From Eudorina sp. 2006-703-Eu-15 (taxonomy: Eukaryota > Chlorophyta > Chlorophyceae > Chlamydomonadales > Volvocaceae): a DNA stretch of 64,000 bases. Within the stretch, counting starts at the first letter, position 1. Every line of letters begins with the position of its first letter. The translations under genes were made by a program, and so were the position numbers. The notes below the pieces were generated by a model. The model did not search any database. It had not been told where the DNA came from and saw only the letters and a program-made list of their open reading frames with translations. The stretch lies in contig BDSI01000210.1 in the NCBI GenBank assembly GCA_003117195.1, positions 1 through 64,000 on the forward strand, given 5' to 3'. This document shows positions 22,838 through 36,100 of the stretch, in pieces.

Positions 22838-24148
22838 GCACGCAAGGCGCCGATCGATGGCGGTGGATCCGTGATTGCGGCTGATAAGCTCCAAGGCGAG
22901 TCGCGAGTTTGTCGTGACCCTTGATTGGGTCGGATTCCTCAGGCAGCTCGGGCCAACGGAGATATCACCGCTCGAAGAAAATATCATTCTGACGTATGCG
23001 GGAAGGGCCTTTGGGGCACTTGCAGCGGAAGAGCTGGGATGGCCTGTGTTTGATGATGCCCAGTTACAGGGACGGCGGGCGGCCGGCGGAAGAGGCCGAG
23101 GGGGTGGCGACTGTGGCCAGGAAAGTGTATGGGAGGCAGCGGCGCCGGACCCCTGATCAACCTGGTTGTCCTCCAGAGGACCACAGCAGGAGCAGCAGCA
23201 AAAGCTGTTGCAGTGGCATACCACACGTGAGTTCCTGGAGTGCGGGGAGAAGTCGAGCATTTGCTCTTCCGACTCGTAGCTTCCACCATACCCAACAGCA
23301 AAACAATGTAGGAAGGGGAAAGGCCACGGCGTGGCCGGTGCCGCACCCGGGTGATCTGAGTGCGGTATGAGGCTCCGGCTGGCTACCACCAGCAGCTATG
23401 ACGAGGGTAGCAGCCAAGATGCAACATCAGCAGGTTCAGCAGCAGCAGGTACGGGCGGCTGACTTGTGCACGCAGCAGCTGTATTTGTGTAGTACCAGGG
23501 ATCGGCTAAGCACCGGGTGTTATTCTAGAGGCAGGTTGTACAGTACCGGAATGGTACCGCAGCTGGCGGTGGTCATCCAGCCAGGTGGCAGCTCCAGAAT
23601 CCAGAAGGGATTGTGGGTGCGATTACAGTTTTGGGGCAGGCGTTAATCGGTGGGTGGTTTGCTGCGACACGGTTATGTTGGCAAAGAATGCAGCTGACGT
23701 GTACAAATTGTGAGCGGCACACGTGGCTTGGAATGCGGCTTTGAGCTCGCTTCCAATGGTATCCAGGGTTATCTGATGCTCGCTGGCGTTGTTTACGCTT
23801 GCGTCGTCCTAGAAGAAGAGACAGGGTAGCGGGGGAGGGCTGAGTTGTGTTGGATTGCGTTTTTACAGTTCCAAACGCCAAGCGTGGCAGGCAGGCAGGT
23901 ATGTATACACCATAAAAATCCTACAACCCCCATCCCGTTGCAAACCTTCCGTGCGTGCACCGTGCGCTTCAGACCTGACAACGTATTCATCAAGAAAGAG
24001 AAGTCTTGTCCCCACAAAGTCATTATGACCCAACCAGTACGGTAGGGCTGTACTGGGTTCCCCCTGGTCCTGATTCGCTCGAGTGCTGGACATTCAAGAA
24101 GGGCGGTTCCATCGACGTCCTTTCGTCAACCTACTCGGCACGCGTTTT
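22838..24148. other. Convergent intergenic region between the helical-repeat gene and LIG4
   Basis: It holds the two facing 3' UTRs. No TGTAA was found on the plus strand. An open stretch at about 22,875-23,156 follows the stop codon in another frame; it could be chance or an unrecognised exon. Confidence 0.5.
23863..23867 (-). terminator. Candidate poly(A) signal TGTAA of LIG4
   Basis: TTACA on the plus strand reads TGTAA on the minus strand, 282 bp past the LIG4 stop codon. It is the first copy after the stop and gives a short, plausible 3' UTR. Confidence 0.55.
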
Positions 24149-27100
24149 TCAGCCATCATGCTCGTCCGCCGGTCCTTCCTGGTCGACAGGTCCAGTCCTA
24201 TCCCCACTGCCGTCGTCATCGGAGTTGGTCGACAGCATGTTGAAAACAACCAGCCAGCTCTTACGCCGGCGCTTTCGGGTACACTTGGTCACGATGTTCT
24301 CGCCACTACCGCCAACTGCTCCTCCCCCATTGTGGCCCAAAAAGGCTATCCCGGCGCCTGCGTCATCACTGCCGGTGTTGGTCAGGCCGAGTGCCAGCTT
24401 CGCGACGCCCGACTGGCAACCCGCACCGGCAGGCAACTCTGACGCCGCTTCCTCCGCTGCGTTTCGAGGCAGCGACGCCATCTCCCCGTCTTCGACGCTT
24501 ATGAAAGGCCCCGCCGGCTCCCACGCTTGCAGAACTGAGTTCCACCGACCAGCGCCGCCAGTGTCAGAGCTTAATGATTTCCGGCCGTCGATGGCCATTC
24601 CGTTTGGATCATGAGGCAGCTCCCTGGTGCTTGATCCCGGGGGCGGGCAGCTACCCTCTAGGGCAGCACGCGGGGTAGCACCAGACGAAGTCGACGAGCA
24701 ACCCGCGGCAGGACACCCGGGCCCGGCCACCGGCGATGAAGCCGCCGCTGATGACCCCGGGACGGCAGGTGCGCCCCCTGGGGCACCCCGCCGGTCCGTA
24801 GAAGTCCCCCTGGTTGTCGCCAGGCCTGACATGATTACGGGCGGCAACAAGACATTCAAGCAGGTGGTGGGTGGGACGTATGTGCCGGATGATGTCGCCC
24901 ACGCGGCCTGCTGCTCTGCCGCGTTCTGTAGAAAAGATCCAGAGCCAGCAGCTCGGCAGCGCTGTGGCGGCAACAGCGGCCGACACGGTTTCGGCGCTTG
25001 CGGGGGCGCCTCCGCGGAAGGCCCCGCGGGCTGCTGTGCCGCGTCATCACTGCAACCGCACCGCCACGCGACAGCCCCATCCGCTCTGTCAGGATCGGTG
25101 CCGCCGTCGTCGACGCCTTCAGAACTGCAGTCGCTTCCATCAAGCACGGCGCGAATCAGACCCGCGTTGCCGTCCATGTCCCAGCATGCATCCCGGCGAG
25201 TTACCACGTCGGCACATTGCCCAGCAGGTCGGACTGCGTTAAGGCGCAGAGGAGCGGCGTCCAGTACCAACTGACGACGGGACAGTAGGTCGGGGTCACT
25301 GGCTTCTGCCATAAGTCCCCGCGCCGATGACAGCCCGCCGGAAGCGGACGCGGAGGCGGCAGCCCCATCATCACCGCGACATGCAAAGGGGGCTATGCTG
25401 GTGGCCTGAGGGCATGCCACCGGTGCCGCATCACATTTGGGCACTGCGGTGGGTTGGACAACCCCAGGCGGCGCCAGCTGCTCATGGCCATGCGCGCCCT
25501 GCCACCGCCCCGCCGCCTGCTGCCGCCCGCGCTGTTCCGGGGCTGCACCGGCTGGGCCCTGCGCTGCTGGTTGCTGCGCTTCGAGTCGCGCCGGGGCGCG
25601 CATATTCGCTGGGGGCTGCAGTTCCTTCGTCTGGTAGATCAACGGCGCGTGCATGGCGTGTGCTGGCGGCGGCGCCAACCGAGAGGGGTACAGCGCCTCC
25701 GGCAGCCTCATGAACAATGAGGAGACGTACGCGCCAGCAGCGCACTGCGGGTCATCATCGTCCACGTCCGCATCCTCGTCGGCTTCGTGCTCGCATGTGC
25801 CGCCCGCGTCATTGGCCGCGGCCTTGAAGCCCGCCTCCTCAGGGCCGTCAATGCTGGCACGTCGCCCGAGCGGGCTGCCGTTGGCGCTGGTGCTGAGTCC
25901 CGCGTCGCCGTCGGGCCCTCCAGCGGACGTGGGTGCCGCTGGGCTGCTGCTGCGGCGCCCAGCGGACTGCACCTGTTGCTGCTGCTGTTCCTGCTGCGAT
26001 TGATGGACGCTGTCCCGGATCCACCTGAAGGACGGAGAATGCAGTGTATGGCGCAAGGCGTGCGGAGCCGCCAGGCGGTCATGACGTGCCCAACGACGGA
26101 CAGATACTGTAGGCCAGTCGTGAAGGCACACACATGCATACACAGGCGCGGATGGCCGACCTGACTCGCTGAGGCCAACGAGTCCCACAAGATGCGCACA
26201 TCATCCAGTGCCGTACATCACTGCATGCAAGCTCCATTTTATGAACTGGCAGATAAAGAAGTGATTTGCTTCAGCCTTGTAGGCTGTCATCGTGCCAGCA
26301 GGTGCAGCAGGAATGTTGCACGGGAGCCGTACTCCCGCGCGAAGCACGCAAACCGCCCAGCCCACCTCCAATCCGTGACGTACGCGCCCCCTGCCGGGCC
26401 ATAAGGGCGCCGGCGATGGGCGGCACCGCAGGCCGCCCCCAACCAGCACAAGAGCTGCGCCAGCTTGCTCTGCCACTGCCAGCGACGCCGCAGGGCCGCC
26501 CGGCATGGGGACGCCGACGGCGCCTCGCCTGCTCCACCCGTCTGCCCACAAGTGAACCCTTCCTGTGCGGCAGCACCCATTCTGTGGCCGTTGCGAGTGC
26601 GCGGTTGCCGGAGTTGTTGCTGACGCCCGGCTGAACCATCATCACTACCGAAGCCTGGGTCAGGCAACTCGCCTTGTCCGTCGTTGCCCGATAGCTCCTC
26701 GCCATCGTCATCATCGCTGCTGGGGTCGGAACAGCAGCAGCTGCCGCAACAGCAGCATGCGAGGTCGAGAGGGTTGTCGGGAGCACTTCTGGAAGCGGCA
26801 GCAGCGGCCCTGCAGAGCAGCTCCGTGCAGGCAGAGTCCCACTCCTGCGGCGTGCACTTCAATCTTAACGCCGCTAGGACGGCGGACACGCCGCACAGCT
26901 CGTTTACCGGCCCCTGCCGCTCCGTTTGGTCCAAGGATGTGCTCGCTGCTGCCTGCAACGTTCCCGCCTCTTCGGCCGCACCGACACGCTGGCCGTCCTT
27001 TTCCATCAAGTCCACGGGCAGGTCGCCGCCTGCCGCGCAGGAGTCCTCCACAGCGCCGTCGTACAGTACGACGTGCGTCACTGCAGGCGACCATCCATCC

Positions 27101-30100
27101 GCCAGCTCGCCGCCGCAGCGCAGCACCGCCAGTCGCAGGTCCTCGAGCTGCTGCCTGGCCGCCTCCGCCGCCCAGCGCGTCGCACGCTCGCTCGCCAGGT
27201 GGACGCCGTTCAGCAGCAAGGGACACGCCGGCCACCGTGCCTCGTCACCCGCATCTTCGGGTGCGACCCCGGGGGCGCTGACGCGGGCTCCCCATGGCGC
27301 GGCCTCGGCCAAGTTCACACCGCGGTTGCCAACGCAGCCTTGATGACGCGCAGTACCGGCAGCAGGAGAGCCGGCCAGGGGCTGCATCGCCGGCGTTGGG
27401 GACACGTCCAGCAGCAAGATGACGGCCCCGGAGAAGAGCCGGTGGGACCCCGCGGGCGGCTCCTCGCCGCATGCCAGCATCTCCTCCTCGAGCCGGTGCA
27501 GCAAAGCCGCGGCTGCACCTGCGGGCATCGGAAACCACCGATGCGAGCATCGCACCAAGCTGCCCAGCGCGACCCCAATCATAGGGAATGTACACCACCG
27601 AGCAAGGCAAGCGATCCCACCCGCGAAGCTTGTGGAAACATACGGTAACATGCCGCACGCAGCTCGCACCGAACCCAGGCAATCGTGGGTATTGCGTGCC
27701 TGCGGGCAAGCCAAAGCTGACGTACCCGCGGCGCACTTGGTTGCTGCTGTAGGCCCACTGCCATCTGGCTCCGGCTGCTGCTCCGGTGCCGACGCCGGCG
27801 GCGGCTCCCGTCCATCCCGCGCAGCGGGAGTCCCCATCAGCGTCAAGCGCTGCGCTGGTGCGGCCGCCGGAGCGCGGTTCACATGCCCGTCGAGTACGGC
27901 GGCCAGGTCCTGCTCGTCCAGCAGCTCAAAGTACGGATCCCCGTACGCGTCCACTTTGTCGGTATGGGCGGCCAGGGTCATCGAGCTGAATCGCCAGGCT
28001 TGCGATGGCTTGGGCGGCCAGATGAGGCGTTGCTGTGGGGACATGGTGCGGGATGGCGCCGTTAGGCCAAGGGCGGGGCTGTATGGGACACCTCGACAAC
28101 CGCCCATCCACGTGAACCATGAATACGCCGAGCGCCTGCCCCTTGGCGAGTCACCTCAAACGAGGACCGAATGTGTAGCAGCGTTGTTGCAGGCTGGCCC
28201 TTCACAACACGGCCTGAGATCAGCACTGCTTCCCGTTCTTCCCGAGTTATCCGAGTGGGTGCCTCACTTGCAGGTAGCAATCCTCCAGCCACACCGGCCG
28301 CAGCAGGTCCCGTCCCGTGTCCCTGCCGTGGCATGAATCCAGCCACTCAACGACTATGACGTACGACGTACGGAAGTCGCCGGTGGGGATCTGCGCGCAC
28401 AGCGAGAAACATAAGATCATCTCCAGTGCCAAGCCGGACACGTCGACGACCGATGCTAACCATGCAGGTGCCTGCGCCCTCAGGGATACCACAGGAACAC
28501 CACAGCGATACCACGAGCAAGGCATCTGCCATGCCATGAAACCATCATTGTAAGCAAGTGAAGGCATCGAACCCTTCTCCTCTCCTTCAGAACGGCCTGC
28601 CCCGTCCACTCACGTAGTTGGCCGAGCACCGGCCGCCAATCAGCCGCACGAGGCGCGAAAGCGCCTGGCGCCGAGCCGCACCGGCGGGCCCGTACAGCCC
28701 CTCCAGCACAACGTAGGCGCCACGTAGCAGGTCGAAGTGCACCGGCACCTGCGGGCAGTCCCCAGGCGGTGCGTTGGCAACCCTACCAGCAGCGCACACC
28801 AAACACGACAACAACAACATCGTCTAGACACGAGCAAGGCCCTACATGCACGGAGCCAGGACGCATGCTATCCGGCGTACAAGCAAAGTACCCGCAAGGA
28901 CGCATGCCCAGCAGTGATGTCCCACGTAGTAAGTCAAGTTGTGAAGGTAACCTGTCACATCAGTGTATTTGCCGCCGATGTACCTCGGACACATCGCAGG
29001 TGAGCAGATGCAGGGGCACCCGCGGCACAGCCGGCCGGGGCTGCCGCCGGCCAACGTTGCGGCGACGGTTCGTGCGACCGACCGCCGAAACGCCGGCAAC
29101 CTCCTCCTTGGCGGGTGGTCGCTCCGGTGCTGCGCGTGGCACATGACAGGCAGCGCCTCTCAAAGTGACATGCAAAAATAAACTGAATGAATGAATAAAT
29201 GTTACAGCGGAACCAGAAATAAACTGTGTGCTAAAGCTTTCTTAGTCAGGGTTTTGTTCGGTGCTCCTCGCTCGAGCTCTGCATCGCGACTCACCCCTGG
29301 GCTCACAGCCGCCTGCCCTCCGCACCATGGCCTGCAGCTCCGCCAGCGTGGTGGCGTCCCGGGGGGTCTTGTCATCGCGGATGCGTGTGATGCGGGGGAA
29401 GCGCGTGGTGTAGCCCGCGGCGAAGACCCCCGTCCGCGTGAGCCGCACGTCGGCGTTCACCTGCACATCGCAGCCGGATGAGGCCAGCCCGGCGGACGGG
29501 ACGTCCGGACGCGCCGCGATCGAGCAGCGCAGCGAAACGCACGACAGTGCACGATACGATACCTGATTGATTGCCTGGATAAACGCACGACATTGAGCTG
29601 CAACATATGCCCAGCGTGATTGCCAGCTTGACCCATATCGTATATAATGGACACAACCAATGCAAGTTGCGATTAAGCCAGCGCCGGCGGGAGATACGGA
29701 GCGCGGGCGATGGCGTCCGTCCTCACACCGGTTCGTTGACAACACACGGTGCAACACATTCCCTCGAAGCCGCTTGGCCTGTTCAGCACAGATGAGAGAT
29801 GACCCGCGGGGTCCGCTGTGGCAGATCTAACTCAAACACCGAATTCCCAACCCCCCCCCCCCACACACACACACACACACACACTTCTCGCGGCTCAGTT
29901 ATCTTTCACACACACACCTACCTGCACCACGACGCTCTTGTCCGGGTCCACCACCCACCAGTCCGGCCACTCGTCCCGCGCGCCGGTCGCCCGGCACCAG
30001 GCCGGCACAGCCCGGAGGCGGGCAGCGCGCCCGCCGCCGTCGAGCCCCCGGGGCGACGCGACGAGGTTGCCCGCCAGCCGCGGCTCCAGCAATGTCCGCC

Positions 30101-33100
30101 GCTCCTCCCGCGACACGCCCGTGCCCACACTGCGACCGCATGCCCGCCCGCCGGGACAGCAGAGGGACAGCAGAATCCCGCAAACCGGAGGAGCAAGGAT
30201 ATGATATCACAACACAGAACGCCACGAACGAATCGCAATGTATGTATATGGCGCAGGCGGCTGCTGGTTCACGCAATAGACAGGCAAACGAGTCCGCGCG
30301 CAGGCCGCCGGCGGCTATCACTGGGCGCTCTTCCGTGGCAGCAACGCGTACATAACCCAGCAAAACACACACCTTCGCGAACACGCTGCCGGGTGGGTGG
30401 GTCGTCTCTCTAAGCTTCGCAGCAGTGTAAGACACACACTCACCTCGGGCGGGTTCATTTTCTAAACAAAAAACAAACTCACGTTGCGAATGTGACCCAG
30501 GTTGCCGGCTTCCCGGGCTGCGGAGGCGCCTCCAGGAGCCCCAGGAGGTACACCCCGCCGACGCTGACCTGGCTGCGTGGGTCGGGTCGGGTCGGGTCGG
30601 GGCATCCGTACATACGCATGCAGGGAACGCGCCCAACGTGCGCGCCCGACGAAAATCACCTTGGTGCGACGTACGGGCATGCGTTCGTCTTTCGCAGGTC
30701 GATACGTGCAGCGCGGTCAGACGTCACAAGCTGCGCGGCCGCCGAACACCACATACACGCATATGAGGTTCTGGCACGACTGTTATGGCACGACATATAT
30801 GCCCCTGGAGTTCCAGGTTCGACCCCGACCGAGAGCGGGCCAAAGACCCTCGATAGTAAGAGGGCAAGGGTGCCCCCATGTCGATGGACGGTGAAGGACC
30901 CGATTAAAGTGACCTGCGAGCTGACCAGGAGCGGAGTTGACGCCTTAGTTGATTCGGCAGATTCCGATGGATGCCGGTGGTGGGTGCTGAACCCGGGAAG
31001 AGCACTGATTTCGGAGAAGTCGGCATGGGAGACCGGATGAGGGTGCCCCGAAATACCGGGGAAGGTAGGGACTGCCAGGTTAGTGGCCACGGGTGAAGCT
31101 GAACCCCCCTATCCCACACAATCACGCATTCGGACCTCCCAGTGAAGAGACGCTTCCTACGCGAGATGCAGGCATGCAGCATCCTCGGGCCACGCCCAGC
31201 CACTACTGCCCGCGATGAAGCGGTCCGGACCACAGAGAGTCAGGCCCTCGTCCCGCCCAGCAGTCCAGAGGTGAATCGTTGCCAGCGACCCAACGACGCC
31301 CGACGCCGTCCGTTCCATACGCGCGCACGGTTACCTAGGAGCTAGGACCTCGCCCAGGCGGCGGATGCATTTAATGTGAAGCCCACCCATAACCGCCCAG
31401 GCGGCGGGTGCGTTTAATGCGAAGCCCACCCATAACCGCCCAGGCGGCGGGTGCGTGTTCTTCCTGCGCCGTCTCTGCCCCGTGTCACAGCCTGCTGCCC
31501 GGACCGACCTGGTGGTGTGGTCGTACAGCTGTCCCAGGATGACCGCATCGAACTCGCCCTGGGTCAGGTAGTCGGGTTTGATCTTGATCCAGGTGGCGGC
31601 CCGGCTGCGCAGGTGGTAGGGCTCGTCCAGCGCCTTGAGGACGACGCCCTCCTCCTGAAATGGGACCATGCGGGCGTCGCGGGCGGAGGGTGTGGCGCGG
31701 CAATCGACTTCGTCCATGGGAAGGCGAAACTTTGACGAGCGCTGTATGCCATGTCGCCAGCATCTGACGATGCCGACCTGAAATGCCTTTGCGCCTCCCG
31801 CGTGGAGAGGAATGGACGAACCCACGCACCCATGTTTCCGCGACATGATGCGTGTGGTCCAATGGGGGACTCCGTCCGTGGTCTGGGGGCTGCAGCACCG
31901 GCGTGCACGACCGCATAGGCCCGCAACCTCAAACCGTACTGACCCCGCATACCCCGCTCATATGGCACTCACACAGGCAGCCGCCGCGCTGTCGTACACT
32001 CGCTCGGCCTCCTGCGGCGTCGAGCACGTCCAGCAGTGCACCTTGCCATCTGCAGAGACGACACGGGCTTATGCCAAGGAACCCAGTACAGCAGGGACCG
32101 GCCTGCCGAAATCCGTGCGCGTGAATTGCGTTGTGATTTTTGCATGCCTGGTCCTGAGCGCAGACGCCGTCAGCTCCGTGCTTCATCGCACATCCGTACC
32201 GCCTGGCGTTCCAACCAACTCACCCAACATGGGCTGATCCGGCAGGAGCGCTTCCGCCCTGAAGGTGACCGTCCCGCGTGGCCCTACGGGCACGCTGCCC
32301 AGCCCACCGGCCGCCTCCGCACCCGGCCTCCGAAGCACCGAACCCAGCAGCCGCTTCCGCTCCTGAAGGAACACGGCACATAAGGGGGGCCCCAGGTAGG
32401 GGCGCGAGGGGTGCGATACACGCTATACCTTCCTATCCCTTCACACGCCTTCATCGTATGTCCCGAATAGCAGCCCGACGTGCCGCGCGGCTTGGATGGC
32501 CAAGGTGCGGCTCATCGGCTGCCGCACTGTATGTAGCGGCGCACCTGCGACATGTCCCTGGCGTGCGTGCGTAAACGCAAGGGCGGCCAACCACGCAAGT
32601 CCCGGGGCAGTGTCTCTTGTCTCACCCGCAGTGGCAGATGCACCACGGACGTGTCCCGCAGGTACAGGATGTCGAAGGCGACGTACACCACCTCGAGCTC
32701 CCCGGCGGTGGGGCTCAGGGGCCGCCCGTCCTCCCCGGTCGCCGGGCTGGCCTCCTGTCAGCGCATGGGAAGCAACGTACAGCTGCTCGTATTACACTAG
32801 GATTGCGGGCACCAGAGCCACCCTCCATGCTACAGGGCGAGGCAGGGAGCAGGGAAGTTCGTCCCAGAGCAGGTGAAGGCCGGGTGCGGGGGACAAGGAG
32901 CGTGCCAGGCCGGTTTGGTTACTCCCTTAACACCCGACGTGCTCACCCGGCTCAGGACAGGCGTGTCGGGATCCACTGCGTCTGCCGCCGCCCGAATGGT
33001 GCTCTCCAGCATACCAAAGCTCTCAAAGGCGCGCCTGCAAGCACGGAACTGTGTAGAGATCATCGCAGCCGCCGGACCTTTGGTTCGGGAACCACGGCAG

Positions 33101-36100
33101 CCTCGGACGATCGCGCGTGGGGACGATCGCTGGTGGTGGTGCGGACCGATGCTGCTTGGATGATGCGCCTGGGATGCTGAAGGTGTCGTCAACAGCCACC
33201 CCATCCACAATCGATCATGCAACCCAGCGGGCAGGGCGCAGGACCGGCCCCACCCCCAACCACACGCGGTCGCGCGCACCTTGTCTTGTTCCACACCAAC
33301 ATCTCGCCGTCCAGTATGATGCGAGGAAGGGCCCCGCCGCGCGATCCCGTGGCCGCACTGCTGCCGGTTGCCGGGGCTGCTGCAGCGCGCGCCGGCGGCG
33401 GTTCGCGACCCGCGGGCGCCTCCGGCGGCTCCGCCGGCTGCAGGAAGCTCGCCACGGCGCTGTCGAGGACGCAGAAGCTGGAGCGCTTGCCGTGGTCCTT
33501 GACGTTGCGACTGAAGTAGTGGATCGCGCCGTCGGGCCCGCCACCCGTGACGTGAAGCTGCGGGCGAGGTGCAACACGGCCGGCCAGACCCGCATACATT
33601 GCTGCATTCCGTTTCCCGAGTGTAATGTGAGGAGGCTCACGCTGGCTCTGACGACCCGCCCCGGGGTGCCCACCCTGACATGGTTCACGCACGCCTTGTT
33701 GGCGGTTCTTACGGTACGGGTATTGGGCCTTGTCTGGCGTCTTTTTCTCTTTGGTATTCCCCTTAAACGTCCGTGGACGCAAGGGCTGTATGGGTGTGCC
33801 GCACATTGTGCGAGACTTGTACCTCATGCAAGCGCGCGCAGCACCAAGGGTCCCGTATCTACGTGCCCATGGCATGAAGGTGTGCATGCTGCCTAGTTCG
33901 GCTCGGCACCCCGTGCAAAGTCTTGACTTGACGTGATTGTGACGCGGCCCGTAGAATTGACGCCAAACTGGAGGCTGAACAGTCTCCCTTCCCGATCGAA
34001 TTCCCGCCACATGCTGCAACTGTCTTGGCGGATGGTCTGATCATGTACATCACCACCACCATCCTCCAACACAGTTGCGTTGATCCCTTTTGGGGTCCGC
34101 TGTAACGTTCATTCATTCAGTTGCAACTCCAACACGGACGCGGCGCTGTCGAGCGATACCGGCGATGCGCACCCAAACATATGGGCCGTAATTCGGCGAC
34201 CGCAGCGCAGTGCTACCCAAAGAATTGAGACTGACCCGCAGGTGACGCATTCCAGTACCTACCTGTATCCTCCACCCGTCGAACTTGGTCTCGACCAGGA
34301 ACGGCCGGCCCTTCATGCACGCCGCCGCCTCCGCCGGCCCGCCCTCCACCCTTGCCGCCAGCTGCGGCGCCGCGTTGAGCCCGGGCTCCACCTCCTGCGC
34401 AAGATATTACCCTTTCAGGCTCAGGTGTTTGCCCGGTGGGACCGTACGGGCAGGCCCCTGATGGTGACTCGCGAGCCCCTGTGGCCCTCCAAGACTACGG
34501 GCCACCGCTGGTTAAGTGACCCCGTCTTGGTGGGGGTGGTGGTTCGCTAATAGGGGCGCCCTGGTGGCTAACTTTCCCTGAGCGGGCTTTATCCCTTGCC
34601 ATGGTTGGTTCTCAGGAACGGGGTGGTTCCCTGGTAGTGTGGACCCGGGGAGTGTTTCGGTGCACTTCGGTGCACTACAGCCTGTCCGGAGCGCCATACA
34701 TGGTGGCGTTAGTTCATTTAGGCAGTGTATGGTGAGGAAGCCTCGGCTGTCGCCGGGGCTGTTACCGATGACCCGCGGGGTCCGCTGTAACATCCTAATA
34801 ATAATTAAAAAGCTTCAGCATGCTATAAACGCGTCGCCGCAATCATATGCGGAAGGCTGGGTTTTGATATCTGCACCTGCTGGTTCGTTTCCCATTGCAC
34901 CCACACGATCCTTCTGAGCAGGGGTCCCGCCAGCTGAGGAAGGCATGACGGCGTCATGCCTGAGACCCTTCGGCAGCTGCCCCTGCCGCCGTCAGCCCTC
35001 CCCGGCGCACCCGGCGTTTCCACGAGCTGCCCGGGCGGCAGAGGCCCTCCAGCACCAGACGCAGGTCGGAGCAGGACGTGAAGGCATCGTACGCATCCGC
35101 GTGGAATGCGTCCAGTACCGCCTTCTCGCCCAGGCCAATCTGCGCGAGGGGGGGGCATTTAGCTGGATAACGGACGGCAGCGGCAGCCTTCTCGCCCACC
35201 CAGCCCGGTCCACTTTACGACTGCATGACCACTCGAGCACGCACATCACCCCAGCACCAAACTCTTTATTCCAAGACTGCAACAGCAGCCCGTAACAATG
35301 GACAACCGAATGAAAATGCAGCACGGTAGCGCCGCGAACCTGCATGTGCGGCTCGCGGCGGGTCGGCGGCATGCGTCCACTCAGGGCACCGTCCGTCCTG
35401 AAGTTGAATGAATGTTCGGCCCCCCGTGGTAGCGGCGTACGTAAAGGCTCAGCGAGCCTCACCGACCCTGCCGCCTTAATCCACGCTAGGGTTTTTGCTT
35501 ACATACATAATATATATGATTTTAATATTATTACTCGTATTTGCAGCAAGGCCCACGCACGCAGGCCCACGTTAGGCGGGCCTCACCGGGAGGTCCTCCC
35601 GCAGGATGATGCTGATGAGCCAGCGCGCGGCCGCCGGGGTGCACCGCCTCAGCAGGTCGCGCAGCAGCTGCGCTTGCAGCTCCGTGGTGCGCCCGCCGGT
35701 CAGGGCGGCCAGCCGCGACCGCTGGTCGTCCGGGTGGGCGGCCCCGCGCACCGCCCCGGCGGCGACGGCGGCGAGCTGGTCGAGGCAGGCGTTCACCTGC
35801 GGGGCGGGGCAGGGGCATGACAATGTAAGCGCGCAACAATATCACACCTTGTAACGGTTACTACTATTACACCGGCTTCGCACCCACATTTTTCTTGGTA
35901 TAAGGGCCCTATGTAAGGGGCGGAGCAGTGGCGACGCCACACGTGGTTCCTGAGGGTGTTGCGTACGTACGCACGACCTGGTGTTCAGCTATGGATGAAC
36001 ATGAAAGCGGACCCCACGGCGTTTCCAAAGGAGACGGGATGTGGCGGCGGCAGCACCTGCTGGGCAGCGCTCACTTCCGTCAGACACACGTAAAGACACA

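Noticed and set aside
24627..25288. Plus-strand open frames across the LIG4 last exon
   Set aside because: They are antisense shadows of the GC-rich LIG4 C-terminal exon; the minus frame is open throughout and joins the BRCT2 exon in phase.
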